Source of the DNA: Trichobilharzia regenti
Taxonomy: Eukaryota; Platyhelminthes; Trematoda; Strigeidida; Schistosomatidae
Assembly (NCBI GenBank): GCA_944472135.2
Contig: OX235270.1
Span: 131,731,632 to 131,795,631 of the forward strand
Direction: 5' to 3'
Length of the DNA: 64,000 nucleotides
Part shown: positions 1-11,586 of the stretch, piece after piece
Position numbering within the stretch: the stretch's first letter is position 1
Layout of the letters: each line of letters opens with the position of its first letter
Program-made: the position numbers and the translations under genes
Notes under the pieces: generated by a model
The model's database searches: none
What the model was told of the DNA's origin: nothing
What the model saw: the letters and a program-made list of their open reading frames with translations, nothing else

Positions 1-216
1 GGAGAAGAACTATTCTTCGACTATCGTTATGGTCCCATGGAACAGTTGAAATATGTTGGGATTGAAAGAGATACCGATGCTCCGAAAACCACTACTACTG
101 CTACTACTACTACTACTACTGGTAGTAGTAGCAGTAGCAATCCTTCATGCCTACCGAATAAGTCCAGTGAATTTCCTGCATTGTCATCCAGTCATTCAGT
201 GGAGAAATCAAACTGA
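1..216 (+). CDS. Partial inverted copy of the EZH2 terminal exon
   Basis: Reading frame open from the window edge to TGA at 214-216. It encodes the end of an E(z)/EZH2 SET domain ([10 protein letters not shown], then KYVGIER), a Thr run, a Ser run and the ending SVEKSN. By eye it is base-for-base the reverse complement of 12016-12231, the last exon of the minus-strand EZH2 gene. The first 60 nt of that exon would lie left of the window. Whether this is a second gene, a truncated duplicate, a retrocopy or an assembly duplicate cannot be decided here, so its function is unknown. Coding identity is certain; status as a working exon is not. Confidence 0.7.
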   Translation, partial: GEELFFDYRYGPMEQLKYVGIERDTDAPKTTTTATTTTTTGSSSSSNPSCLPNKSSEFPALSSSHSVEKSN

Positions 217-645
217 CATCATCTAATGTGGTGAGTTTGAATGTTTAATAACGTTGTGTCTTGTAACCCAGTGGCTAAATCGTCAACAAGTTGACTTCGT
301 AATTGTTTCAATACTCTCAGGGTGGTGCATGACTGACTCCCCAGCTTTTGAGCACTAGACTTTGACGACGATAATGATGATGATGATTAGTCATAATAGA
401 TTATTCATATAAGGTGGGGAACGAAAATAGACAATTCAGTTAGTTGAAGGTTGTGAAATGTATCTGGTGAGTGTCTAGTACGAAGGATAGTATGCACTAA
501 AGAGGAGAAGATAATGAGACTGTGGTGGAATAGTCATGAAATCATGGAATAATTAATATGGGAAATGAATGAGGAGTCACATATATATATATATATATAT
601 ATATGTTGTGATAAGAAATAATATCACTAATAATAAATCAGAATA
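1..645 (+). repeat. Left arm of EZH2 3'-end inverted repeat
   Basis: Matches the reverse complement of 11587-12231. I see only two differences: an AT run one dinucleotide longer here (581-604), and one T/A change near 633. Homology stops at about 645, just after AATAAA at 632-637. The arm may extend left beyond the window. Confidence 0.9.
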
Positions 646-859
646 GTGTACAAATAGTAGGATACCCGAATGAAGGGTGTAAAACATTGTGACTAGGACT
701 TTTTGGAGGTAGAGAAACCCTTGGTGCGATGAAGACGTCCTAGTGGGATTTTGATCAGGGCAGAAATAACGTGTGAACTTGTTTTTATTTGATGCAAAGT
801 TGTGGTTAAGTCAACAATTCCAGCTACATGTGGGTGAAATAGGTTGTTAGGATAGCGAT
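646..859. other. Short unassigned stretch
   Basis: No reading frame or repeat I recognise between the inverted-repeat arm and the start of the RTE LINE. Confidence 0.4.
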
Positions 860-3800
860 TAGAGTAAAAGCAGTTACCGGCTTAGTGTATGAATTTTTTT
901 ACATTATGTTGGGGGTCTGTGGGCGAAGTCGTGCTGCTGGAGAACAGGGATGCAAAAGCAGTGAGGTGTTTCCCTCAGATGACCAGCATGCCAGCTATAC
1001 TGTCTCCACTCCGGAGAGAGAGGGGGTTAGAAAAAGTCGACCCCAACAATAGTATATCCCGACTTACCCTACGGTGGTCCGTCACCGGCGGTAATTTACT
1101 AATATTGAACCAATCCAGGAAACCAGTTCATACAGGCCGTGTGTAACCGGCCTCAAGCAGTTGTCCCTTGGGCTCTGCGGTTACGCCACACTAACCTTTT
1201 TTCTATTTCGGGTACCGAAAGACTCGACCAACTTCCACGGTGTGGGAAGCCGGGAAGTAACAACCGCCCACACACTTCCAAGAGCACACGAAGCCTTCCT
1301 GAGGATCATTCTCCTTTCCCCACATCACCTTCATCATCTTAATTTCCTACTACAGTTGGTACTATTCTTCAGGCCAGTGAGTCCTCTTCACTTCACCCTG
1401 TGAACACAAACAAGGATGATAGCTATAGAAACACCCCCGATAGCCTCTTAAAGCCACGTCACCAACTTCATATAGGAGCATTCAACGTCAAGACTCTCTG
1501 CCAAATCGGACAACAGGCATCGCTACCAAGAACTCTGGCATCTCGAGCCATGGATTTATGTTGTGTTTCGGAGACACGCATACAAGACCCGATTGTGGTC
1601 ATTCACTTAAACTCACCCGGCCAACAATGAGAATCTGCGAAATTCACTTTAGGGGTGTCAGGAGGCCCCCTGGCTAGTTCGCGAGGACTCGCAGGTGTAA
1701 GGATAGCATCGAGTGTTAGGGCGGAGAAATCACTTCTTGATTGGATCCCAGTAGATAGTCGTATGTGTGCGGTCCGTCTGAACGGGTCCGTTAGAAGAAG
1801 GAGGGTCGGCGTTACCCGTCGTTGCCTTTTCGTAGTCTCCGCTTACGCCCCAACAGACTGCAGTTCTGATGAACATCAGGCACAAAGAGAGACACTGCGT
1901 AAGCTGGCGGCCTCCATCACCAAATCAACACTGGACTCAGATAGACCACATAGCCATAGGGTATCGTTGGCGAGGGTCAGTACTCTCTTATTGGAACACG
2001 TGAGTATACTCTGATCACGCTCTAGTTCGCGCACGTTTATGCTTACGACTAAATGGAGATAAGAAATTGACGGCAGCGAAACAGTTACGTCCCCAACTAG
2101 ATTGAGACACCGAGTCCCCATTTAAGGAAGAACTAGCGAAAGGAGTGTCTAAAGTCTACAGCAGGACTCCTCCTGAGGTAGCCTGGCACAACATACAGTT
2201 AGCTGTAGACACAGCTGAAAATGCTGTTAATAACCTAAAACGAAAAGTTAGTAAGAGCCAGTGGATTTCTACTACCTCATCCGAACTGATTGACGCAAGA
2301 AGACTAACAAGAGGCTTTCGTAACGACCATGAGGAATGGTGGGCGACAAAAGCGAAAGAGATTGATAAGGTATCGGCGATTGTTAACACCAGACAACTAT
2401 TTAGGCTTATCAGGGAAACGGGTAGGAGAAGGCAAATCATAAGTGAAACAATCTCTGAGAAAATGGCACTATAATTAGCTCCCAGGATGGACGACTTGAA
2501 CGCTGGAAAGAGCACTATGAGGAGCAGTTTAATTGGCCCACAGCCACACTCGGTCTTCCGAACATCCCACACTTCCCTGAATGGGATGTAGACACAGGTC
2601 CTCCGTCCCTAACTGAGGTTACTAAGGCTGTCACTATTCTGAAACGAGGCAAAGCAGCGGGACCTGATGGAATGACTCCAGAGTTATTGAGGTACGGTGG
2701 AGACAGTTTACTGTCTGCATTAACTAGGGTACTACTAGGCAGCGTTTGGGAATCAGAGGAAGTCCCGTCGGGTTGGTGTAAGTCATTGATTATCCCCATA
2801 TACAAGAAGGGAGACAAGTCTTCCTGTGATAATCACAGAGGGATTAGCTTGACTAATATAGTGGTATCTAAAGTCCTAGGCTCAATAATCATGCGTAGAC
2901 TGAGTGGTGCTCGGGAGGCACAAAGACGAGAGAGCCAGGCAGGCTTTAGACCAGGAAGAGGGTGTATTGATGATATGTTCACCTTCCGACAGATTCTAGA
3001 ACATAGTCATTCCTACCGGCGTCCAACAGTCATTATATTTCTTGACCTAAAGGCAGCATTTGACTCTGTTGATCGAGAAGTTCTCTGGCTATGCTTGACT
3101 GTAAAGGGAATTCCGAGAAAATATATTGCACTGATCAAAGCACTCTGCTCGAACTCACGCAGCCAGGTTGAGAGCTTACGGCGAGTTGTCATCTGAAGTG
3201 GTGACAACTGGTGGCGTCCGTCAGGGATACCCAATATCCCTTTTCTATTCAACTTCATCATAGATGTTCTAATGGACTTAACCCTAAGTGACTTCAGCGA
3301 CTCAGGGATTGACTTGTTACCATCAGGGAATAATGTCGTAGATTTAGAATATGCAGATGATGTAGTCCTTCTAGGTGAAGACTCTGACAAAATGCAGAGT
3401 TTTCTAAACACCTTGAGCTGCAATCTGCGAATGTTTGGCATGCGATTCGCTCGTGCTGTCATATGTAAGATGATACTACAGGACCGGACTGGACTACATT
3501 TAACTCCTAGCTTAGAAATAGAGAGTGAAGTGGTTTGTGTAGCGTGTTGACCACTTCACTTATTTGGGAAGTTGCATCAGCCAACGCTGACGGGTTGATC
3601 GCCGACGAAATCTGAGCGCGGATACAGAGGCTAGTTTCGCATATTCCAGTTTACGCCGCCTATGGTGTAGACGCCATATCCGGCCGGCTATCGACCAAAG
3701 GACGTGTGTACTGCTCATCAGTCCGCTCCGCCCTCCTGTATGGCTGTGAGACCTGGCCTTCGAGAGTGGAGGACATGAAACGGCTAGCTGTCTTTGATCA

Positions 3801-4185
3801 TAGGTGCCTGCGTTCTATTTCCCGTGTGAAGTGGTATAATAGGGTAAGTAATACTGAGGTTAGGCTTGGTCGAGTGCTAGGTAAACAGGGGAAATCAATC
3901 GACGAGGCCGTGAAATTACATCGATTGAGATGGCTAGGACATGTGTTACGTATGCCTAGTCATCGCCTTCCTCGACGGCCAATGTTAGCTGACATAGGAT
4001 TGGTCAGGCTGGAAAAGAGCTACATGGAGTGTGGCGACTTGAACTGCTGCACAACGATGCAAAGTTCTATCTTGAGAACAGACAGACTGTATTTGATGTT
4101 ATATCTTGAGAATGTGATGTGTTAGCGTAAAGGCAGACTATGCTGGCGTCAATCGTGTGTCGAGTATCCACGAAACATGGTAGAA
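860..4185 (+). mobile_element. Decayed RTE-clade LINE (SR2-like)
   Basis: Near full-length non-LTR retrotransposon, 5' to 3' on the plus strand. 860-1430 is a 5' leader, also seen as a fragment at 26690-26925. An endonuclease region (HIGAFNVKTLC, then VCCVSETRIQDP-like, then SAYAPTD) is followed by a reverse transcriptase with GKAAGPDGM, KGDKSSCDNHRGISL, AGFRPGRGCID, FLDLKAAFDSVDR and YADD. The C-terminal part reads LRWLGHVLRMPSHRLPRRP. The motif set is typical of RTE elements such as schistosome SR2. The endonuclease middle is deleted and several frameshifts and stops are present, so the copy is dead. Confidence 0.85.
1430..4124 (+). pseudogene. Broken endonuclease/reverse transcriptase of the RTE LINE
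   Basis: The protein survives only as pieces in shifting frames. 1430-1630 and 1655-1990 are endonuclease. 2145-2474 is the linker. About 2475-3196 is reverse transcriptase fingers and palm up to DLKAAFDSVDR. 3250-3550 carries the catalytic YADD at about 3349-3360. 3706-4124 is the C-terminal tail. At least four frameshifts and a deletion of the central endonuclease, including the expected GDFN motif, separate the pieces. The intact ancestor would nick target DNA and copy its own RNA into the genome; this copy cannot. Confidence 0.8.
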
Positions 4186-5214
4186 TTAAACTTTTTATGT
4201 ATTTGATTTCGTCCTTTCTAAGTCAGGTCAATTTGTTCTTTCCGTTGATTGAATCGACAGAAATGTTCAACCTCTTTTAACATGTGGTGTTATAGTTGGT
4301 ACAAATGCGCTTTGACTATGCGTAAGGATTACCATGATGTTATTTGGTGTAAGGATGGTGACTGGTAGTGTGGGTTCCAAGATATGCGCATTCTGTTTCG
4401 TGTCCGTAATGGATAACCTTTTGAAGCTTGAAACAATGAGTGTGTCTCAGTGGGAACACCGTCACTTACCCGCTCACTGGGAATCGTGGGTAAATCCCGA
4501 TCACTGACGAGTTCCAAATAAGACGCGATGTGTATCCTGGCTTCTTTCAATGCTTGCCATCATCCAGCATTTAAATATATATATATTTATCGGGTTGGTT
4601 GATTTGTGTCATCTTTCTTCCTGATTACAGTTTTCCATCTTACTAGTGAGTGATTCAGTTTTACTGTTGTTTTAATTTTTCTTAACTAACTGCACCATGA
4701 CATGGGAAATACCAGAGAGCTTCAGTAGGTTAACTCTATTATATCTGTTGAATATATTTTTGTGTATTATCAAATTTACTATTATCGTTTATCATTATAT
4801 TATTATTGTTGTTTGCATTTTCTATAGTTTTATAATTACAGTGAGGTTTCTCTTCTCTTATTCCACTTTGCAGGGTTGATTCCACGTTTGGTTTTTCGTG
4901 TGCATTTATTAACTGTGTGTGGTATTATGAGCTGCGTCTGCTGCTGTTACTGTTCAATAGATTCGGTCGTTGTTTCAATATGTCTAGAACTTTTTTTAAC
5001 TTTATTTGTTTATCTATTAATAATATTATTATTTATTTTCTTTTTGTACATGTTTACGTGGTAATTAAATTAATGTGCGCCTTATCGTGAATGTGTATTG
5101 TGTTTCATTTCTTTAAATGATGCTGGATTGTGTATTTCAAGACAAGGTTATCATTTGATGCTGTGTATTTTAAAGACGAAACTGATTTGAGTTAAAAAGA
5201 AACTTTTGGAGGAC
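4186..5214. other. AT-rich stretch, nothing recognised
   Basis: Short hydrophobic reading frames occur around 4697-5064, but their composition follows the local T-richness and they match no family I know. A short TA run lies near 4576-4590. Confidence 0.4.
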
Positions 5215-5470
5215 TAGTGAGCACTGAACACTGAACAGCTACTTCGTCCCCGTTTGGGACTGTTCAACAATGCACATCTATTATGATGTGTTATTAAGGA
5301 TCAAAGAACGTAGGACCTTGTGTTTACGAGGCGAACGTTGTTGACCGTTGTTGAGATGAAGTTGAATGGCTTATGAATTCTAAGCCCTGCCAATTGGTGA
5401 CGTATATATGGTCGCCGCCAGCCAATGTCGTCTTTGGTTATCTGACGTCACACTTGACGACTTCGTAGAC
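5215..5470 (-). mobile_element. Degenerate Sm-alpha-type SINE
   Basis: Collinear on the minus strand with the better preserved SINE at 58532-58801. It has the same 5' leader (around 5380-5460), a decayed tRNA-like region around 5300-5345, and the hammerhead zone at 5230-5270 with recognisable stem II (GUCCC ... GGGGAC). The ribozyme core is mutated: the CUGANGA block reads UUGAACA and the GAAA block reads GAAG, so it should be inactive. Confidence 0.65.
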
Positions 5471-6185
5471 CCCTATAGAACCCCAGAGAATTTCATCCTC
5501 TACTCAGTCGGTGGTAGTAAGCATCAGATTAATTTCCAAGTGTTGGGACTTCAACGGCTTCAAATTTGGTCACCTAATGACGCGAGTTTGAGGAACCAAA
5601 AGATGTACAATCGTATTTATATCTGCGAAAAGACAGCGGTCAATTAATTGAGTAATGGGGTGAGTGGCTGGACATAACTGATACAATCACTCAGGGGGAG
5701 TGGTTTCCAAAGATAAGACATTGCGTGATAATCAACGACACAATGGAAGTATGGGTTTTTAGAATTCACAAGGTGAGAATTGTTATTCGAAGAGAAGCGA
5801 TGTAGTTGAGTCGAATCCACTTCACGATTGTGAAGAAGGTGGGAAAAGTTATTAAAATGTACAAAAGGGACATGTGATGGTGACCATCGTTTAAGCGTAC
5901 TTTAAAATATGCGCTCCTCTGTTTGCTGTGTTTTGTGATCTTGACAGCTGTTTTGACATCAATCTTTTGATTCCTCATATCAGCAATGCTCTTTCGTGTA
6001 GACGAGTCTGGTAGTAGTCTACCGTCCGTGAAGGTTGTGAGGCCGAATTGTTTTTGAAGCCTTCACATATAAACCACTATTACTCCTGCGTAAATGTGTG
6101 TGTGTGTGTGTTTGTCTACATATAGATGTAGATCGTTATACAATGCGTGATGTGACTTAGTCGCTTGTGCTGTCAGTGAAAGTAG
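5471..6185. other. No recognised content
   Basis: No convincing coding frame. A short GT run lies around 6093-6111. Homology to the Penelope element begins only near 6186. Confidence 0.4.
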
Positions 6186-6279
6186 CATTGGTGAAATGTC
6201 TAAGTAATAATAGAGCACAAAAACTAAGTAGTACCAAGGAAGATCGAAGACAGGAAGTGATAGACATATAAGAGAAGCT

Positions 6280-6936
6280 TTGAAACTAAATAATTACCCG
6301 GATAAATTAGTCAGAAAGTATGTAGGGAAATGTAAAAATAAAACAAATGATGATAGCAGTAATAGTGATAAAAATAGTGATGACATGCATGTCAAACATG
6401 CACAAGATAATGACAACACCGAAGATAAGGAATCTAAATCATCAGTAGTAATTCCATACAAGGAAGGAACCTCGGAAACCTTACTCAGAATTCTTAACAA
6501 AGCAGGAATAAAAGTGGCATTCAAACCCACAAACTCAGTTAGAAACATGTTTTGTCGGTTAAAGGATCCTGTGAAGCCTTTAAAACAAAACAATTTATTT
6601 TATCTAGTACCCTGCTGGAATGATTGTCAGGTCAAATACCTAGGTCAAAGTAGTAGAACAGGTGCAGTTGGATTAGCCGAGCATAAGAACCTAGCAATAT
6701 CTAGATCAGTTGACCCGGATAAGATAAGAAATCTAGAGCATAGTTCAGCCATAGCATTACATGCAATTACACACAGCCATAGAATAGAATGTGTGGAATC
6801 AGATGACAGTTTTAGAACCTAATATAACGGCGTGGAGCGAGAGATTGATAACAGAAGCTGTGTTTATCGAATCAACTACAAATAAATGTAATAGGAATGA
6901 TTCAACACCTGTCCCAGATATCTGGAAAATCCTACT
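6280..6936 (+). pseudogene. Penelope GIY-YIG endonuclease region, truncated
   Basis: The frame at 6280-6822 starts [10 protein letters not shown]. It has an Asn/Asp/Ser-rich linker (residues about 25-60) and then the endonuclease signature YLVPCWNDC ... [10 protein letters not shown] ... EHKN at residues about 107-137. A stop at 6820-6822 comes after SFRT; the continuation ([23 protein letters not shown]) lies in another frame up to the LTR insertion. In Penelope elements this domain nicks the target site. Without the polymerase this copy is not autonomous. Confidence 0.75.
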
Positions 6937-6937
6937 A

Positions 6938-7264
6938 CCCCTGTGGTGAGAGCAGGGTAGCCAAAAGTGGTAGACAACATTTTACGTCAGGGGGTATGTC
7001 GCAAATATTGGTGGTGAGAAAATGTGAACAAGACTTATGCAACAACCAATCACAGCGGACTTGGCGTAGGCAGACACAGTTAACATATAGATAGCCTGAC
7101 ATTCAAGAAACAGTCACAAAGAGATGCAAGGTCAACTTTCTGTAAGAAACAACCAGTCAGAAGACTGTGTTTGTCTGCTTGAATAAGCTATAATAATGTA
7201 CATGAAATATATATAAATACGTGTTGATCTGCTGCCAGACTCTTGCCTTCTGTCGTTACACCCC
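6938..7264 (+). mobile_element. Solo LTR of a Gypsy element with 4-bp target duplication
   Basis: The LTR is 6942-7260 (319 bp), starts TGTGGTGAGAGCAGG and ends GTTACA. It shares these ends, the CAACCAATCA boxes, TATAAATACGTGTTGAT and the CTTGCCTTCTGT-type tail with the 323-bp LTRs of the Gypsy element at 51699-56186. CCCC lies on both sides (6938-6941, 7261-7264), and the uninterrupted Penelope copy on the minus strand shows that the flanks were once contiguous. A solo LTR is the usual product of recombination between two LTRs. Confidence 0.9.
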
Positions 7265-8130
7265 AACGACGACTAGTGGAGAAGACAAAGAGAACTATAA
7301 AACTCAAGTTTCAAAGTCGTGTGATTACAATTGATATTTTCAAGTGTTGGTTTTGTAGGGATTTGGTTTGATTGTATATGATTATGAAGAATATTAAATT
7401 GTGTTCAAAACGTCATCCAGTAAATAATACTGTTTCACTGTGTGATTTATCTAATAAACAAACTAATGTGGAATTACTTACTACCACAGTGACCAAGTTG
7501 TACACATATATTAATAGGATTGTGTCTGTGTCTATTTTTTGACAATTACTAAGCAAGCTGTGCGTTGAGCCCCACGGATGACAGAATTTACTGTCTTAAA
7601 ATCGTGGTACTTGTTTCGCCTCTCTCCTCATTTGAATAAAGCGAGAACAACAGTGATTTGTGCAGAATAACATGGTACCATCATTTATTTTGTTGGCTTC
7701 TCATCAGGTGCTTACAGTCTAAATAAATTTTGAGGTTTAAGTACAGAGACGTTCTAACATACTTGCAAAGTTTACATGTTGTCAGTTGACAGAAAGTTTC
7801 ACAATTAGTAAACGGTGCTCAGAAAATTGCGCTTATATAGCTTTTACACAGGCAGTTCAAGTTAAAAAATAAATGTATGCATATAATGGTAAGGGAGTTA
7901 CATAATAAAGATGGGATGTGCGTTAGATGCATAGCGACTAATAAGTCACGTAAACAATGTACTGAGTTGAACTCAAATCATAGAAACAAGAGGCAAGCAC
8001 AATTACAGAATATAAAGGAGGGTGAGGTTAAAGACAAAGATTACGCAATCAGATGAGAGAAAAAAGACATCCAGTTACCAAGGCAAAGAGAGACTAATAA
8101 CTGCTTCTTTCTGAACACATAGATCTGGTT

Positions 8131-8623
8131 TCAAGCGTTTGATAGAAATTGCTTCGGCAAACTTGAGGAGAATGGAGCTCCTTTATCTATTGATAATTTT
8201 GAAGGATTTCTCGATTTCCACCTCATAACCCGTGTCGAGGAGATGTCTGGTAATAGCGCTGCTATAAGAGTTTGTTCCCTTGAGACATAGGCTTTTTGGC
8301 ACATGTTCAGGAAATCGGACGTGTGCCCTTCTTTCTGTTCTCCCAATGTAACTGCTCCCGCAAATGCACGTAAATTTGTATACACAGTTGGAGTTAACAT
8401 GAGAAGGGTATCTATTGATTTTTGACTGCACCAAAGAGCATGTTGTTCGATGGACGGGAACCAACTTAGCTGCAGGATAGGCTCTGGCTAGTGACGTCGT
8501 CAGTCTTCTGTTGACCATTTCTGCAATGTCTTCACCTTTAAAATCTAGTTGAATGAAGACAGGCTTTTTTTCGACTGTGATTTGTTTGGTATTTGGGCCT
8601 TCACATCTGTCAACTGACAACAT
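8131..8623 (-). pseudogene. Penelope endonuclease fragment (GIY-YIG), family B
   Basis: Minus-strand frame of about 146 residues. It begins with KPVFIQLDFKGEDIAEMVNRR, the conserved stretch after the Penelope reverse transcriptase, and continues with LVPVHRTTCSLVQSKI. The GIY-YIG signature VYKFTCICGSSYIGRTERR ... FPEHVPK then ends near residue 115. The frame shifts after about 8183 into an overlapping frame ending at 8131. The polymerase part is missing, so this is a 3' remnant. Its sequence is clearly different from the family A copies. Confidence 0.75.
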
Positions 8624-8682
8624 GTAAACTTTGCAAGTATGTTAGAACGTTTCTGTACTTAAACCTCAAAATTTATTTAGGC

Positions 8683-8735
8683 TGTAAGCAGCTGATGAGA
8701 AGCCAACGAAATAAATGATGGTACCATGTTATTCT
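8683..8735 (+). ncRNA. Candidate hammerhead ribozyme in Penelope terminal repeat
   Basis: The core CTGATGA is at 8692-8698 and GAAA at 8708-8711, with a minimal nine-base stem II segment between them. A short palindrome (ATGGTACCAT, 8718-8727) could form stem III. GCAG before the core and CTGC after the palindrome could pair as a short stem I. Hammerheads are known from Penelope elements; activity here is unproven because stem II is weak. Confidence 0.45.
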
Positions 8736-8768
8736 GCACAAATCACTGTTGTTCTCGCTTTATTCAAA

Positions 8769-9640
8769 TTTATCAAGGGGAATAAATGCATGAAGTCTCT
8801 CCTCATTATTATTGTTATTCCTGTGGGTTCCTAATTGAACATAGGGCCTCAGCACATTTATTTTATTTCGAGCACACGATGGACACCAAGAGAGATGTAA
8901 TAGGACAACAATACATAAAGAAAGTAGGGATAGAATGAATGAAGGACGTCATCCAAAAAGAAGTTAGACATACTTGTCAAGATCATTCGACATTCATCAC
9001 TTCATGTTACTTTCAGTAAGGGTAGAAAGAAGGAAGTTGCAGTAAGTTTGTCATTGACTGCGATTATTGGCCATATCTGATGAGGTTTCGGATCGCCAAC
9101 CAGAGAGTCGTGACGTACTAACTGTTGCTAACCTAATGCAAGGGTGCTTCATCTAACCGCCCCACATCATGGGCTGATGACCTCTTCGCTTTTCCCATCC
9201 GGTCGTGGGACTGGTGAACAGATACTGGTGCAGTAGCCTCTGGGATGATGATATAGATAGCACATGTCAAAGCCACCTATGCTGGGGTTTCCTGATGACT
9301 ACAGTCCATGAATGGCGGTGCAAGAACATACTACCGGATCGCAAAACTACTTACAAGACGATGCCATCGGACTCAAGCAATTCTACACGAGTGATAGCTA
9401 AGACAACACCCCAGGATGTATATGTCGCTTCCTAGATCGGTGCAAGCATTCGAATCCGTGATTTAGCGGATTCAGCGGTCTGAACTTCGACATTCTTATA
9501 GTTCGGCAACCATTTCAGGTATTTGCGATCTGTTGTGAGTAGCAAATGTCTACTTAAGAGATGGTGCCAGTACACGTGGATGAAAGAAGCAGCAGCTAAT
9601 GCTTTCTTCCTGGGAATGTAGTAGATCTGGAAGGGTAGAA
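8769..9640. other. No recognised gene
   Basis: A short motif near 8818-8850 (GTGGGTTCCTAATTGAACAT) resembles the end of the SINE at 36185-36400. The 76-codon frame at 9205-9435 has no family resemblance I can name. Confidence 0.35.
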
Positions 9641-9649
9641 TTTAGTATC

Positions 9650-10560
9650 TCTATATAGCCAAATTACGTATACCTTATCCTCAACGCACTATTTGCACAG
9701 ATCTTCGTGTTGTGCTTCTTCTGGCCTTCATATTGTATTAACTTGTGTTCCTTTCACATCTCCCATGTATCTCCACGACACTGTATCATTTGCTTTCTCT
9801 GACATCAAATGTGATAAATCTTATCGGTAGTGCACGCCACATTTCCGCTCTATTCAGGTTAATATAGAGATACCTTATTCGATGGCATCCTTTTCCGTCG
9901 TGTCTGATTTGGGGTAAAACCATGCCAATGACTGGATGTCTTGCATCGATGTCTGATATGTACTCACTATGAGTTGAGAATTTGTGAAGATAGGCTCAGC
10001 GCATCCTTTGGTCATATCAAGGTATAGTGATAATCCTCCGTGCACATGAGACAACCTTCCAGTTAGGATATTAGAGAGGATAAAATCTTCAAGTAACTCT
10101 TCACGAAGCCATGAGACTGTGTGATGTGATTATCACCTTTATCTTTCGTATGGTATGAGTTCGGCCTCATTGTTGTAATAGTTTCTGCGTATGCATCCTA
10201 AGAGAGCATCGTCAATGTGTGAGACTGCGATGCAACTTGCTCGGAAGTGTTAAGCCGCCAGAGTCCCCAAGTCCTAGGTCAACAATACTTTTGGGTCTAG
10301 GTAGGTCAGTAGTTTGAAGCGCCAATTTAATGCAGATCGAGTTTGCAGCGAAACAGATTCAACCACATCTACTCAAGCTGAGTTGTAACTTACATAAGGG
10401 GACCATACAGTCACTTTATCTACTTCTCTCTGGACTGCATTCTGGAAATATTCCAGATCGTAGTGGAATTTATAAGCTGCTTTAAGATCGTACACAGACA
10501 TGTGTAGTTTTTCCATGTAAGAAACAAAAGCTTGTGTCGCTGAGAGATATCATAAAGAGA
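9650..10560 (-). mobile_element. Highly decayed CR1-like LINE remnant
   Basis: Reading the minus strand through many stops gives a pattern like the thumb region of a CR1-type reverse transcriptase. There is a piece resembling DLKxxYKFxYD, then FQNAVQREVDKVTVW, and a piece with LLGCIRRNY in the place where the intact LINE here has RLIGCITRNF. Too decayed for firm assignment. Confidence 0.4.
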
Positions 10561-11586
10561 GAGGTGGCTATGGTGCTAACTTGAACCACCCCAGAAGTGG
10601 TTGGTCTTAGTTTAGAAGTCACAAACTATTTGGCAGACAATGCTGCGTGTTTCGTTGGAATGATCCAACTTGTTGGTGTTATGTCGAGGCTGTAATCAAC
10701 TGTGGTTACATGAATCCAACACACTTATCCATTTTTGAATGTTGCAACAATCTGTGCGTTCATATGACTATAGTTTGCCACGATTTAGAGAACTAGCTCA
10801 TGTTAGGGAAAATAAGGTGATAAGATTCTAATTAAGTTATCTATTGCACCATGAAATAATATAGAAATGTTGATCGATGATAGATAATGAATGCTAGACT
10901 AAAGCTTACAACAGTTGCGTGGTAAATACTGACAGAGAAATCAAAATGAATCGAATCTCACCTGGGCCGCTTCCTGTTCAGGGTGTTTCAGAATAATTAT
11001 TATTGTTGTGTAGTTGGTAGCAGAAAGCATGTTGGCGTGGCGAAGCAAGCACTGGATAATAATAATAATAATAATAATAGTTTATTCACATAAATTAAAC
11101 ACTCACATGATCAACATGTCGTCTTTACAGGCATGATTGTATCTGACACAATATCACAATAAATTCAGTCGTCAAGGTTTACACTTGTTCCGGCTTGTGG
11201 AGCACATTATTGGTATGAGGAATGTAACGAAAATGAGCTGGGTTTACTGAATTTCTCACATGCAGTATCATTAATTGTGACGTCAAATCATACCACATGA
11301 ATACAGTGAACAGTAATTTGTTAGTGATGTGAGGAACCAAAAATATTAAAAAGAAAGACATTGAATAAAGTTTTCATAAATCTGTCCCACCGAACTATGG
11401 AATAACAGGTTGTGTCGGAATTATATGTATAGGAATGGCGAATATTTGTCTATTTTCCAAGCAATGTGCATAAAGATTACGTTGTACAATGTGACTGGCA
11501 GCACAAATCGACTGACGTGAAGAAGAAACATAGTGCCAGGAGACTAAACATACTTGTACCAAAAATAAGGTGTGGAATCAAGCTAT
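10561..11586. repeat. Unassigned sequence with a TAA microsatellite
   Basis: An (AAT)n tract lies at about 11057-11080. No coding frame of note. Confidence 0.5.

Larger units (their letters stand above)
6186..7560 (+). mobile_element. 5'-truncated Penelope-like element, family A
   Basis: Closely matches the 3' half of the minus-strand element at 22544-25200, in opposite orientation. It lacks the reverse transcriptase and starts just upstream of the linker/endonuclease region. A solo LTR (6942-7260) interrupts it. The 3' tail resumes at 7261 and fades near 7550. 5' truncation is common for elements inserted by target-primed reverse transcription. Confidence 0.8.
7631..8768 (-). mobile_element. 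Penelope-like fragment, family B, with 162-bp terminal inverted repeats
   Basis: The arms 7631-7792 and 8607-8768 are near-perfect reverse complements. Between them lies a minus-strand fragment coding for a GIY-YIG endonuclease (8131-8623). Penelope elements often carry LTR-like ends in direct or inverted orientation, and hammerhead motifs in them. A CTGATGA...GAAA core lies in the right arm (plus strand, 8692-8711), with a mutated mirror copy in the left arm (minus strand, 7701-7707). Confidence 0.75.

Noticed and set aside
2156..2572. 138-codon minus-strand frame
   Set aside because: Antisense shadow of the RTE LINE linker and polymerase start on the plus strand.
4697..5064. Two consecutive hydrophobic frames suggesting a small membrane protein
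   Set aside because: Composition is explained by T-rich DNA; no conserved pattern, and the frames are in different phases.
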